From the NCBI GenBank assembly GCA_949297125.1, contig CASFRS010000018.1, forward strand, positions 1-64,000: 64,000 nt of DNA, given 5' to 3'. Both the position numbers and the translations under genes were made by a program. The stretch comes from an uncultured Bacteroidales bacterium. GTDB taxonomy: Bacteria; Bacteroidota; Bacteroidia; Bacteroidales; G3-4614. Positions 28,519 to 37,831 of this stretch are shown one piece after another (position 1 is the stretch's first letter; every line of letters begins with the position of its first letter). A model generated the notes under the pieces. The model was not told the origin of the DNA and made no database searches. It saw only the letters and a program-made list of their open reading frames with translations.

Positions 28519-30207
28519 ATGGCACAGAAACTGAATATAACCGAATTTTTGGAGCAAGACGAAAAGAAAGACTTACTGCGTTTGCTTACGGCAGGCTCGG
28601 TGGATGACGGAAAGTCTACCCTTATAGGAAAACTGCTGTTCGACAGCAAAAGGTTGTATGAAGACCAGCTGGACGCTCTCGAACGCGACAGCAAAAGGTT
28701 GGGGAATGCCGGCGAAAACATCGACTACGCCCTTCTTCTGGACGGTTTGAAGGCCGAACGCGAACAGGGTATAACAATAGATGTCGCATACCGTTATTTC
28801 TCTACGAACAAACGCAAGTTCATCATTGCCGATACTCCGGGGCACGAACAGTATACCCGCAATATGATAACCGGCGGTTCGACGGCAAACCTTGCGATAA
28901 TTCTCGTAGACGCCCGCACGGGGGTAATAACGCAGACCAAAAGGCATACGTTCCTCGTATCGCTTCTGGGAATAAAGCACCTTGTGCTGGCAGTAAACAA
29001 AATGGACCTTGTAAACTTCGACAAGGAGGTGTTCGACAAGATTACCGCCGACTACAAGGCATTCGTTTCCGCACTTGACATCCCCGACATAACGTATATC
29101 CCGTTGTCGGCATTGAAAGGAGACAATGTGGTCAACAAGTCGGAAAATACGCCGTGGTATGAAGGAAAATCGTTGCTCGATTTCCTGGAGACCGTACATA
29201 TAGCAAGCGACAACAACTTTGACGATTTCAGATACCCGATACAGTACGTATTGCGCCCGAATCTCGATTTCAGGGGGTTCTGCGGGAAAGTTGCATCGGG
29301 CGTAGTCCACAAGGGAGACGAAGTCGTTGCCATACCGTCGGGAAAGAAGTCGAAAGTAAAATCGATAGTAACATACGACGGTGAACTGGATTACGCTTTC
29401 CCTCCACAGTCGGTAACGATAACCCTTGAAGACGAGATAGACCTGTCGCGGGGGGAAATGCTTGTCCATCCCGACAACCTCCCCTGTGTGAGCCGCAGTT
29501 TTGAAACAATGCTCGTATGGATGGACGAGAAGGCAATGAACAGGGAGACCCAGTATTTCATCAAGCAGACGACGCATACCACAAGGGTCCATATCGACAA
29601 GATTGCATACAAGGTGGACGTGAATACCATGAAACAGTATCCGGCCGAAAACCTTGTGCTGAATGAGATAGGCCGTGCCGTACTTGTCGCCAACGAACCC
29701 ATGTTCTTCGATCCGTACAAACGCAACAGGAGTTGCGGTTCGTTCATCCTTATCGACCCTATTACGAACAATACGTGTGCCGTGGGGATGATAATAAGCG
29801 AGGTGGAAGATTCAGAACTGACAATGGAGATAAGTGCGGAAGACCGAAGGACAATGCGAGAGGGCCATACTACAGTATCGGCCGAGGAACGCAAAAGGGT
29901 AACCGGACACGAGGGGAAACTGATTGCCGTAAAGGGTGAGAATGCAGAAACGGCAAGAGAGTATGCATATACGCTGGAAAGGCGGCTCTTCGATTTCGGC
30001 TATATTGCGGCTGTAATCGACCTGAACAGTATCGGACCCGATGCGGTTTCGGTATGCAAAGCGGCAGAGGCCATATCGCAGCAGGGAGTTATCGTAATAG
30101 TTATCGATACGCAATCGCAGTGCACCTGCGACAGTGCGCTCGTCTGCAGAACCGGCGATACGGTAAGCGTAGCGGAAATTGAAAATCTGATAAACGAAAA
30201 ATTATAG
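28519..30207 (+). CDS. cysN: Sulfate adenylyltransferase subunit 1 with a degenerate C-terminal APS-kinase-like domain
   Basis: 562 residues. The GTPase domain has GSVDDGKST (26-34), DTPGHEQY (105-112) and NKMD (160-163), followed by two beta-barrel domains to about 455. It then extends about 100 residues beyond ordinary CysN. That tail ([20 protein letters not shown] ... [17 protein letters not shown] ... [11 protein letters not shown]) lines up in order with the neighbouring CysC ([17 protein letters not shown] ... [17 protein letters not shown] ... [11 protein letters not shown]) but has lost the P-loop Gly-Lys-Ser and the DGDN motif. I infer a vestigial CysN-CysC (NodQ-type) fusion retaining structure but not kinase activity. 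Sulfotransferase gene follows after nine bases. Confidence 0.93.
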   Translation: MAQKLNITEFLEQDEKKDLLRLLTAGSVDDGKSTLIGKLLFDSKRLYEDQLDALERDSKRLGNAGENIDYALLLDGLKAEREQGITIDVAYRYFSTNKRKFIIADTPGHEQYTRNMITGGSTANLAIILVDARTGVITQTKRHTFLVSLLGIKHLVLAVNKMDLVNFDKEVFDKITADYKAFVSALDIPDITYIPLSALKGDNVVNKSENTPWYEGKSLLDFLETVHIASDNNFDDFRYPIQYVLRPNLDFRGFCGKVASGVVHKGDEVVAIPSGKKSKVKSIVTYDGELDYAFPPQSVTITLEDEIDLSRGEMLVHPDNLPCVSRSFETMLVWMDEKAMNRETQYFIKQTTHTTRVHIDKIAYKVDVNTMKQYPAENLVLNEIGRAVLVANEPMFFDPYKRNRSCGSFILIDPITNNTCAVGMIISEVEDSELTMEISAEDRRTMREGHTTVSAEERKRVTGHEGKLIAVKGENAETAREYAYTLERRLFDFGYIAAVIDLNSIGPDAVSVCKAAEAISQQGVIVIVIDTQSQCTCDSALVCRTGDTVSVAEIENLINEKL

Positions 30208-30216
30208 AATTGCCTC

Positions 30217-31329
30217 ATGGGAATAAACTTTCAGAAACTCCCTGTAAACACAATGGTGGGAGCATCGTGGGACACGTTCAAAAGAGTGTGCGCCGGACGT
30301 ACCGTAGATAAAGGGTATAAGAACAAATATCTTTTCACCAAGATAATATGCCGCATTCTCAGTTCGCTTAACGTAGTAGAGAATTCGAGGTACGAGGCGC
30401 GTTTCAAGGATGTTGCGATAGAGGAAGCCCCTGTGTTTATAATAGGACACTGGCGCAGCGGGACTACTTACATGCACAATGTATTTGCATGCGACAAACA
30501 GTTCGGGTATACTACGACATACCAGACCGTGTTCCCGTTCCTGATGCTTTTCATGCAGAAGTTCTTTAAAAAAATGGCTGCGATATCGATGCCGAAAAAG
30601 CGTCCTACCGACAATCTCGAACTCAATACCGACCAGCCCCAGGAAGAGGAGTTTGCAATGGCCAACATGACACCCTATTCCTTCTATAATTTCTGGATAT
30701 TCCCGCGCGATACCCCCGAATACAGGGAGAAGTACCTCCTTTTCAAATCGATAGATAAGTCCGAACTGGAAGACTACGAAAAGGCGTATTTGCGCCTTAT
30801 CAAACTGTCGTTGTGGAATACGAAAGGCAAACGCTACCTGTCGAAGAACCCGCCCAATACGGGCCGTATCCCGCAGTTGCTCGAGATGTTCCCGAATGCC
30901 AAGTTCGTATATCTGGTGAGGAATCCGTATACGGTGTTTGAATCCACGCGCAATTACTTCATAAATACGATACGTCCTTTGAAGTTGCAGGAGTATGGGG
31001 ATGAATCCATAACCAAGGATATCCTGGAAACGTACAAGGAACTGTTCTTCAAGTACGAGGAGGACAAAAAACTGATACCCGAAGGGAATCTCGTAGAGAT
31101 GCGGTTCGAGGATTTTGAGGCCGCCCCCCTTGAAAAGATGCAGGAAATATACGAAAAGCTTTCCTTGCCCGGGTTTGAAGAAGCTAAACCGGCAATAGCT
31201 GCGTATGTGAGCAAGAAGAAAGGGTATAAGAAAAACAAATACGATTATGACCCCGCGACTGTGGAAACAGTTGAAAAGAACTGGAAATTCGCACTGGAGA
31301 AGTGGGGCTACGATATGCAAAAAGCATAA
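30217..31329 (+). CDS. PAPS-dependent sulfotransferase (Sulfotransfer_3 type)
   Basis: 370 residues, cytoplasmic, no signal peptide. VFIIGHWRSGTTYMHNVF (73-90) is the 5'-phosphosulfate-binding loop, KNPPNTGRI (210-218) an active-site stretch, and YLVRNPYTVFEST (232-244) the 3'-phosphate-binding loop. It moves a sulfonate group from PAPS to an acceptor. The position after cysD-cysN in a cluster with cysC and cysQ matches, from memory, the Bacteroides thetaiotaomicron BT_0412-BT_0416 cluster, where BT_0416 sulfonates cholesterol and other steroids. The acceptor here is inferred, not shown. Confidence 0.87.
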   Translation: MGINFQKLPVNTMVGASWDTFKRVCAGRTVDKGYKNKYLFTKIICRILSSLNVVENSRYEARFKDVAIEEAPVFIIGHWRSGTTYMHNVFACDKQFGYTTTYQTVFPFLMLFMQKFFKKMAAISMPKKRPTDNLELNTDQPQEEEFAMANMTPYSFYNFWIFPRDTPEYREKYLLFKSIDKSELEDYEKAYLRLIKLSLWNTKGKRYLSKNPPNTGRIPQLLEMFPNAKFVYLVRNPYTVFESTRNYFINTIRPLKLQEYGDESITKDILETYKELFFKYEEDKKLIPEGNLVEMRFEDFEAAPLEKMQEIYEKLSLPGFEEAKPAIAAYVSKKKGYKKNKYDYDPATVETVEKNWKFALEKWGYDMQKA

Positions 31330-31365
31330 AACCGTGCATGAGGTAAACGTTATCGGATAAACGGG

Positions 31366-31416
31366 AAAGCCGTCGGTGGGGGTATAACGGAGAGTTATAT
31401 GACGCCGGCGGCTTTT
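31366..31416 (+). terminator. Terminator of the sulfation cluster
   Basis: An 11-bp stem AAAGCCGTCGG / CCGGCGGCTTT (one T-G wobble) with a 28-base loop, followed by TTTT-type sequence, 37 bases after the sulfotransferase stop. Confidence 0.6.
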
Positions 31417-31495
31417 CAGATATTGGAAAAACGGACAGGAACTTTGTCCGCGATGGCAGCAGGTTAAGGGAAGTAAAAGGAATAAACTGTACGAT

Positions 31496-33466
31496 ATGGA
31501 CGAAACACACGTGGGAGGTCTGCCCGAACAGGCGTTCCGCCCGCTTAAGGAGGGGGAGAAGTATACCCCTGTAATGTCTCCCGGCAAGGAGTATCGCGAA
31601 GTAACGCCGTGGTCGGTAAGCTGGGGTCTGATAATGGCGGTACTCTTTTCGGCCGCCGCTGCATACCTCGGGTTGAAGGTAGGACAGGTAATAGAGACGG
31701 CAATCCCGATAGCGATAATCGCTGCGGGCATGTCGAACGCCTCGGGAAAGAAAAGGGGACTGGGCGAGAACGTGATAATGCAGTCTATCGGCTCGGCTTC
31801 CGGCGGGATAGTAGCCGGGGCGATTTTTACCCTTCCAGCAATATATATCCTCGGGCTTTCCGCTTCATACCTGCAGATATTCCTGAGTTCCCTGCTCGGC
31901 GGGGTGTTGGGAATACTGATGCTTATCCCGTTCCGGAAATATTTTGTTTCGGACATGCACGGGAAATACCCTTTCCCCGAGGCTACGGCTACGACGCAGG
32001 TTCTTATATCGGGCGAAAACGGGGCAAAACAGGCCAAACCCCTTATATTGTCGGCGGCCATAGGGGGCATATACGATTTCCTGCTTTCAACGTTCGGGTG
32101 GTGGAGCGAAACCCTTACAACCCGGATTCTCCCTTACGGCGATATGATTGCCGACAAATTCAAGGCCGTCTTCAAAATCAATACCGGAGCGGCAGTACTC
32201 GGCCTGGGTTACATTGTGGGACTGCGGTACAGTGTGGTGATTTGTGCCGGTTCTGTATTCGTGTGGTTTATATTGATACCGTTCATAGGAGGTGCCTTCC
32301 CCGATATGCCATATCCGTCGGGAGGGGGTGCTGCGCCTGTAAGGGTAGGGGATATGTCCCCCGAATCGATATTCACGGCGTATGCCCGCTATATAGGTAT
32401 AGGGGGTATAGCCATGGCCGGCCTTATCGGCATAGTCCGTTCGTGGAATATCATATCGGGCGCTCTGTCGCTGGCATGCCGCGAGATTAAGGGAAAGACG
32501 GCCGCCGTAAAGACCGCTGTACTCAGGACGGAAAGGGATATTGCCATGAAGCATGTTGCCGTTTCCCTGCTGATAACGTTTGCAGCCATGTTGTTGTTCC
32601 TCTGTTTCGGCGTTGTAACGAGTTTCCTGCATGCCGTTGTGGCATTTGCCGTAATAGCCGTAATTTCATTCCTGTTCACGACCGTAGCAGCAAATGCAAT
32701 AGCTATTGTAGGCACCAATCCGGTTTCGGGAATGACGCTGATGACCATGATAATTGCTTCGGCCGTACTGGTAGGAATAGGCATGGAGGGAGACAGGGGG
32801 ATGATAGCCGCGCTTATAATAGGGTGTGTAGTATGTACAGCCCTCTCGGTGTCGGGCAGTTTCGTTACGGACCTGAAAATAGGTTACTGGCTGGGGGCTA
32901 CGCCCGAAAAGCAGGAGCGTTGGAAATTCCTCGGCGTACTGGTATCGGCGTTGACGGCGGGCGGCGTTATAATGATATTGAACAAGACCTACGGATACTC
33001 CGAGACCGGGTTTGCCGCACCGCAGGCAAATGCCATGGTGGCTGTCATAAAGCCGATGATGTCTGGCGAAGGCTCACCGTGGCTGCTCTATATCATAGGT
33101 GCCGTTATAGTGCTGTTGCTGACACTGTTCAAGGTCCCGGCCCTGGCTTTCGCCCTCGGCATGTTTATCCCCATGGAACTGAATGCCCCGCTTGTTGTCG
33201 GCGGAGCGATAAACTGGTATGTCGGTTCGCGCGGCAACAGTAAACTGCGTGCCATGCGGGTGGAGAAAGGGACTCTGCTCGCTTCGGGCTTTATCGCCGG
33301 CGGGGCCTTAATGGGTGTCGTGAGCGCATCGATGCGTTTCTGCGGCTTCAAGTATGCCTCGCCGTTGAACGATGTAACGGCTCAGATTCTGGGATTGGCT
33401 GCATATCTGGCCCTTACGGCTTTCCTGCTTGCGGGAAGCCTGCGGGTAAAAGACCGACGCGGTTGA
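31496..33466 (+). CDS. OPT-family oligopeptide (or metal-chelate) transporter
   Basis: 656 residues with about 15 membrane segments. The family is recognised from the N-terminal TPWSVSWGLIMAVLFSAAAAYLGLKVG, HGKYPFPEATATTQVLISGE, and TTVAANAIAIVGTNPVSGMT. OPT proteins import small peptides or, in the YSL branch, metal chelates; the bacterial branch is usually given as oligopeptide transporter. It comes after a terminator, so it is a separate unit from the sulfation cluster, and ends convergently 10 bases from the next gene. Confidence 0.9.
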   Translation: MDETHVGGLPEQAFRPLKEGEKYTPVMSPGKEYREVTPWSVSWGLIMAVLFSAAAAYLGLKVGQVIETAIPIAIIAAGMSNASGKKRGLGENVIMQSIGSASGGIVAGAIFTLPAIYILGLSASYLQIFLSSLLGGVLGILMLIPFRKYFVSDMHGKYPFPEATATTQVLISGENGAKQAKPLILSAAIGGIYDFLLSTFGWWSETLTTRILPYGDMIADKFKAVFKINTGAAVLGLGYIVGLRYSVVICAGSVFVWFILIPFIGGAFPDMPYPSGGGAAPVRVGDMSPESIFTAYARYIGIGGIAMAGLIGIVRSWNIISGALSLACREIKGKTAAVKTAVLRTERDIAMKHVAVSLLITFAAMLLFLCFGVVTSFLHAVVAFAVIAVISFLFTTVAANAIAIVGTNPVSGMTLMTMIIASAVLVGIGMEGDRGMIAALIIGCVVCTALSVSGSFVTDLKIGYWLGATPEKQERWKFLGVLVSALTAGGVIMILNKTYGYSETGFAAPQANAMVAVIKPMMSGEGSPWLLYIIGAVIVLLLTLFKVPALAFALGMFIPMELNAPLVVGGAINWYVGSRGNSKLRAMRVEKGTLLASGFIAGGALMGVVSASMRFCGFKYASPLNDVTAQILGLAAYLALTAFLLAGSLRVKDRRG

Positions 33467-33476
33467 AAACCGGCGG

Positions 33477-34109
33477 TTACAGAAGTTTGGCACTCTTATA
33501 CTTCATTACAAACTGACAGATAAGTTCTATCGTCTCATTCGTCCCCAATACGGACGAATCGATAGAGAGGTGGTACGAACTGCTGTCGCCCCATTGCTTG
33601 TCGGTATAGAAATTGTAATACGATGCACGCTGCTTGTCGCGCCTTTGGGCAAGGGCAATGGCGTCCTTCTCTCCTATGCGGTCGCGGGCCATAATCCTTT
33701 TTACCCGCTCCTCCATGGGGGCGTGGATGAATATGTTTATGCAGTGAGGGTAGTGGCGCAGGATATAGTCGGCACACCGCCCGACAATGACGCACCTCCC
33801 TTTTCGGGAGAGCATTTCTATGACATCCGACTGGTATTTGAATATGTGTTCGTTGGTAAGCGCTCCTTCCATCCCTGCACCGCTCCCCATGGAGAGCCAG
33901 TTTGCGGAAAATATTGCAGGTATAGAAAACATCTCCTTCTCGTCTTTTTCCTCGAAACACCCTTTTGCAAGCCCGCTGTGCTTGGCTGCCTCGTTTATCA
34001 GTTCCTTGTCGAAATAATCGTATCCGAACCGTTGGGCGAGCTCCTTGCCTATTACGCGCCCGCCGCTTCCGAACTGTCGGCCTATAGTTATAATAAAATT
34101 ATCATCCAT
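33477..34109 (-). CDS. Cytidylate kinase-like protein
   Basis: 210 residues of the cytidylate-kinase-2 family. ITIGRQFGSGGRVIGKELAQ is the modified P-loop (GxxGSGG instead of GxSGxGKS), followed by CVIVGRCADYILR and IMARDRIGEKDAIAL with the lid Arg residues. Such proteins resemble CMP kinase but their true substrate is uncertain. It follows the NDH-2 gene by 32 bases. A second, membrane-fused homologue is at 41238-42536. Confidence 0.82.
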   Translation of the reverse strand: MDDNFIITIGRQFGSGGRVIGKELAQRFGYDYFDKELINEAAKHSGLAKGCFEEKDEKEMFSIPAIFSANWLSMGSGAGMEGALTNEHIFKYQSDVIEMLSRKGRCVIVGRCADYILRHYPHCINIFIHAPMEERVKRIMARDRIGEKDAIALAQRRDKQRASYYNFYTDKQWGDSSSYHLSIDSSVLGTNETIELICQFVMKYKSAKLL

Positions 34110-34141
34110 GGCAATTTATCGGTTTTTCAGAGAGTACTGCC

Positions 34142-35398
34142 TTATTCATCCTCCTTGTCGTCCGGGAATCGTATGAATACCCGCAACGAAGTGCTGTACG
34201 ATATATAATTCCACATCCAGTTGATGAAGACTATTATCTTGTTCTTCATGCCGAGCAGGGACATAAGGTGCACCAACATCCACATCATCCACGCTATCGT
34301 CCCGTGCAGGAATACCCCTTTTATGTTTACGACGGCTTTGTTGCGGCCTATCGTGGCCATGCTGCCCTTGTCCTTGTATTTGAACGGGGTCCACTTGTCG
34401 GGAGAGTTCAGGTTCGCCGCAAGGTGCTTTGCCTGTTGTATGGCGGGTTGTGCAACCTGCGGCAATCCCCGGGGGTATTCGTCCGATACGGTCATGCTTA
34501 TATCCCCGAGGGCGAAGATATCCTCAACGCCTTCTATCCTGTTGTATTCGTCCGTAACATAGCGTCCCCTGACGAAAGACGTTTCCGGAATCCCGGGCGT
34601 GTATTCGCCCGTTACGCCGGCGGTCCATATTACCGTGCGGGATTCTATCTGTTCTCCGTCATTGAACTTTACCGTCCTGCCGTCGTACGATGTTATAAGC
34701 TTGTTCAGCCGTACTGTTACACCGAGTTGCTGAAGGTATACGAGCGATTTTTCCGATTCTTCTTTCCCCATTGCCGCGAGTACTCCGCCCGCACCTTCGG
34801 CAAGTATGACCTTTACGTCGTCCTTGTCTATCTCGGGATATTCGCGTTTCAGGATGAACTTTTTCATTTCGCCCAACGCCCCGGCAATCTCCACGCCTGT
34901 CGCCCCTCCGCCTACTACTACGAAAGTGAGGTATTGCCGACGTATTTCTTCATCGACGCATGTGGCCGCATTTTCCAGACAGCTCAATATGCGGTTGCGC
35001 AGTTCCAGCGCCTCGGTTGCGCTTTTAAGCGTGTATACGTGTTTTTTCAAGGCGTTGTTGCCGAAAAAATTGGTAACGGTACCGGTCGCTATTACCAGAT
35101 AGTCGTACCGGATTTCCCCTATGGTGGTGGTGATATAGTGTTCTTCGGGCGAGACGGAAAGGAGTTTTCCCATTGAGTAGTGGATATTCTTGTTCCTCCG
35201 TATTTCCTCCCTGAACGGGAAGCATACCGACGCCACTTCAAGACCCGATGATGCAACCTGGTAAAAAAGAGGGGGAAAAGCATGAAAATTATTCATGTCC
35301 AGCAACACCACATCGTACAACTCCGGCGAGAGGCGTTTTATCAGGTTGAGACCTGCAAATCCTCCGCCGACAACAACAACTCTTTTCTTATTGTCCAT
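34142..35398 (-). CDS. ndh: Type II NADH:quinone oxidoreductase
   Basis: 418 residues. VVVGGGFAGLNLIKRL near the N-terminus binds FAD, VVVGGGATGVEIAGALGE (about 158-175) binds NADH, and GVEDIFALGDIS lies near the flavin. The C-terminal region (about 350-410: LHGTIAWMMWMLVHLMSLLG) is hydrophobic and anchors the enzyme to the inner membrane. It passes electrons from NADH to menaquinone without pumping protons. Divergent from the TPR gene at 35526. Confidence 0.92.
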   Translation of the reverse strand: MDNKKRVVVVGGGFAGLNLIKRLSPELYDVVLLDMNNFHAFPPLFYQVASSGLEVASVCFPFREEIRRNKNIHYSMGKLLSVSPEEHYITTTIGEIRYDYLVIATGTVTNFFGNNALKKHVYTLKSATEALELRNRILSCLENAATCVDEEIRRQYLTFVVVGGGATGVEIAGALGEMKKFILKREYPEIDKDDVKVILAEGAGGVLAAMGKEESEKSLVYLQQLGVTVRLNKLITSYDGRTVKFNDGEQIESRTVIWTAGVTGEYTPGIPETSFVRGRYVTDEYNRIEGVEDIFALGDISMTVSDEYPRGLPQVAQPAIQQAKHLAANLNSPDKWTPFKYKDKGSMATIGRNKAVVNIKGVFLHGTIAWMMWMLVHLMSLLGMKNKIIVFINWMWNYISYSTSLRVFIRFPDDKEDE

Positions 35399-35425
35399 AT
35401 ATTTTGTTACATTTCATATGCGCCG

Positions 35426-35456
35426 CTAAAATAATTAATAAATACAAAATATCAAA
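35426..35456 (-). promoter_or_regulatory. ndh: Promoter of ndh
   Basis: Minus-strand TTTG (35456-35453) and TATTTTAG (35433-35426) with a 19-base spacer; the -7 box differs from TAnnTTTG by one base. Leader about 25 bases. Confidence 0.45.
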
Positions 35457-35525
35457 CTTGAACCACGGCATATGTCCGGCTTATCCGGCAAAATTCGTAT
35501 ATTCGCGGAGTATTAGTAAAGAGCG

Positions 35526-37595
35526 ATGTCATACAGTAAAATAACAGCGTCGGCAGGCAAAACGTTATTCATCGTACCCATGCTGCTGCTAGCATTTGCC
35601 GCAAAGGCCCAGCTGAATACCGACCGCATAATGAATATCGGCCGCAATGCCCTTTACTTTGAAGACTACGTATTGGCGATACAGTATTTCAACCAGGTCA
35701 TAAAGGTCAAGCCGTATATGGCGGAGCCGTATTTTTTCAGGGCGGTCGCAAAAATCCGTCTTGAAGATTACAAGGGCGCCGAGTCCGACTGCGACATAAG
35801 TATCGAATACAACCCGTTCATAATAGACGCATACCGTGTCCGCGGAGCAGCCAGGCAAAGCCGCGGCGACTTTAAAGGCGCGATAGAGGATTACAGCAAA
35901 GGTCTCGAATATATGCCTGAAGACCGATATTTCCTGCTGCAAAAAGCCATAGCCGAAGCCGAAGACAAGCAGTATGCACAGGCCGATTCCACGTATTCGG
36001 TACTGGTGGAGAGCAATCCGTCGTTTTACGAGGCGTATATAAGCCGCAGCCAGTTCCATATGGAGCGCAAAGATACGTTGCGGGCCATTCAGGATATAGA
36101 CAAGGCGCTTGAAATAGACAAGTACTCGTCGTACGGATATGCCATGCGGGCATTGTTGCGGTTCCAGTTCAAACACGAAACCGACAGCGCCCTGGCCGAT
36201 ATGGACGAAGCCATAAAACTCGACCCGAAAATGTCGGGGTATTATATAAACCGTGCGGTAATGCGGTATTATGCCGAGAACCTGCGGGGGGCCATGGACG
36301 ATTATACCCATGTAACCGAGGTAGACCCGATGAATACCCAGGCATGGTACAATAGGGGGCTGCTCAGAATGCAGGTGGGGGAGTACAACGGCGCGGCCGA
36401 TGATTTTTCAAATGTAATAAAACTCGAACCAGACAACATATTCGCCTACTACAACAGGGCGATAATAAGAGACCGCATAGGCAACTGGCGCGGAGCGATA
36501 ACCGACTACTCCAAAGTGATAGAGGCTTATCCCGATTATGCCGGCGCGTATTATGCACGTTCGGAAGTAAGGCGCAAATCGGGCGATACGGCCGGGGGAA
36601 AAGCCGATTATGCAAAAGCACTGGCCCTGATTGATAAAGAGAAGGAGAAAGGCAGTCCGACAAAGGATGAGGCAGCGGACGACAATGAAAAAGTGCGTAA
36701 GGAATCGGACAAAAACATAAACAAGTTCGACAGGCTTCTGGTAGCCGATAATTTCAACTCCATTGAAGGGGAGTATGACAGCGATATAAGGGGCCGCATC
36801 CAGGACAGGAACATGAAGGTTGAGCTTGAACCGTCGTTTACCCTTACGTATTACGAAAAGGAATCGGAAATAAATACCGGACACAAGTACAGCCGGGCAT
36901 TGGACGAGTTGAACCGTTCTGGCCTGCTGCCAAGGCGTCTTTACATTACAAACAGGGAAGCCCCGCTCGATTCGGCCATGATAGCCAGGCACTTCAATTC
37001 TATCAACGACAATTCCAAATTGATAGAAATAAACCCGAACAACCTTATCCCGTACCTTGCCCGAGCGATTGACTTCATTCTGATACAGGACTATACCGGG
37101 GCTATCGAGGACCTCAGCCGCATAACCGCTGCCGGAGGGGACTTTTTCTTTGCGTATTTCCTGCGTGCGGTAGTAAGGTACAGGTATATCGAATATCTCA
37201 TGTCGTCGGACAGCGGCAGCGACGGGTACATAACGGTAAATTCCGGCGGTGGCATGTTCGGCGGCAAGGATGCGGGCTTGAACAGCCGTGCCGTCAATCT
37301 GGAGTATGAAATGGTGTTGCGCGATTACGACAAGGTAATAGAACTGGCGCCAGATTTCCCTTATACATACTTCAACCGCGGCAACATAAGATGCGAGCAG
37401 AAAGACTTCACAGCGGCTTTGGCCGATTATACCAGGGCGATAGAACTATACCCCGATTTTGCCGAAGCATATCTCAACAGGGGGTTGGTGTATGTGTATA
37501 TGGGGGAAAACGAAAAAAGCGTGGCCGATTTGAGCAAAGCCGGCGAGTTGGGCATAATATCGGCCTACAACATATTGAAACGCATAGGAGAGTAA
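35526..37595 (+). CDS. Secreted tetratricopeptide-repeat protein
   Basis: 689 residues with an N-terminal signal peptide (LFIVPMLLLAFAAKAQ, cleavage near residue 30). About eight TPR units run to residue 365 (for example YFNQVIKVKPYMAEPYFFRA, AWYNRGLLRMQVGEYNGAADD), then a charged linker (about 370-420), a middle segment of unknown fold, and three more TPRs at the C-terminus. Periplasmic or outer-membrane-associated scaffold; partners unknown. Conserved in Bacteroidales as far as I recall. A weak TATATTCG box is at 35498-35505. Confidence 0.85.
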   Translation: MSYSKITASAGKTLFIVPMLLLAFAAKAQLNTDRIMNIGRNALYFEDYVLAIQYFNQVIKVKPYMAEPYFFRAVAKIRLEDYKGAESDCDISIEYNPFIIDAYRVRGAARQSRGDFKGAIEDYSKGLEYMPEDRYFLLQKAIAEAEDKQYAQADSTYSVLVESNPSFYEAYISRSQFHMERKDTLRAIQDIDKALEIDKYSSYGYAMRALLRFQFKHETDSALADMDEAIKLDPKMSGYYINRAVMRYYAENLRGAMDDYTHVTEVDPMNTQAWYNRGLLRMQVGEYNGAADDFSNVIKLEPDNIFAYYNRAIIRDRIGNWRGAITDYSKVIEAYPDYAGAYYARSEVRRKSGDTAGGKADYAKALALIDKEKEKGSPTKDEAADDNEKVRKESDKNINKFDRLLVADNFNSIEGEYDSDIRGRIQDRNMKVELEPSFTLTYYEKESEINTGHKYSRALDELNRSGLLPRRLYITNREAPLDSAMIARHFNSINDNSKLIEINPNNLIPYLARAIDFILIQDYTGAIEDLSRITAAGGDFFFAYFLRAVVRYRYIEYLMSSDSGSDGYITVNSGGGMFGGKDAGLNSRAVNLEYEMVLRDYDKVIELAPDFPYTYFNRGNIRCEQKDFTAALADYTRAIELYPDFAEAYLNRGLVYVYMGENEKSVADLSKAGELGIISAYNILKRIGE

Positions 37596-37738
37596 CGGCT
37601 CCCGGTATGCTTCCCGAAAACAGCACGATAAACAGCTTCGGAGCAATACTCGTGCATTTGCCGCGAAAAAGCGGAAAAATAAAGCAAAACCGCATGTTTT
37701 TTATTGCATGCCAAGTTCTAATATATAAAAATAATCAT

Positions 37739-37746
37739 TAACTTTG
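37739..37746 (+). promoter_or_regulatory. Probable -7 element of the thrS-infC-rpmI-rplT operon
   Basis: TAACTTTG fits TAnnTTTG and is 86 bases before the thrS start; no clear TTTG at the expected distance. No T-box-like structure is apparent in the leader. Confidence 0.45.
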
Positions 37747-37831
37747 CGGCTCTTGAAAAGTGTCTGTTTTGCGGGTTTCAGGCAAAACGGCAGCCTCTTT
37801 TCAGAAACAGAACGAACGTAAGTATAGAAAT

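Noticed and set aside
37598-37831. A T-box or other riboswitch before thrS
   Set aside because: Only short unconnected stems (such as CCGC/GCGG) are visible; no T-box sequence or terminator/anti-terminator pair was seen.
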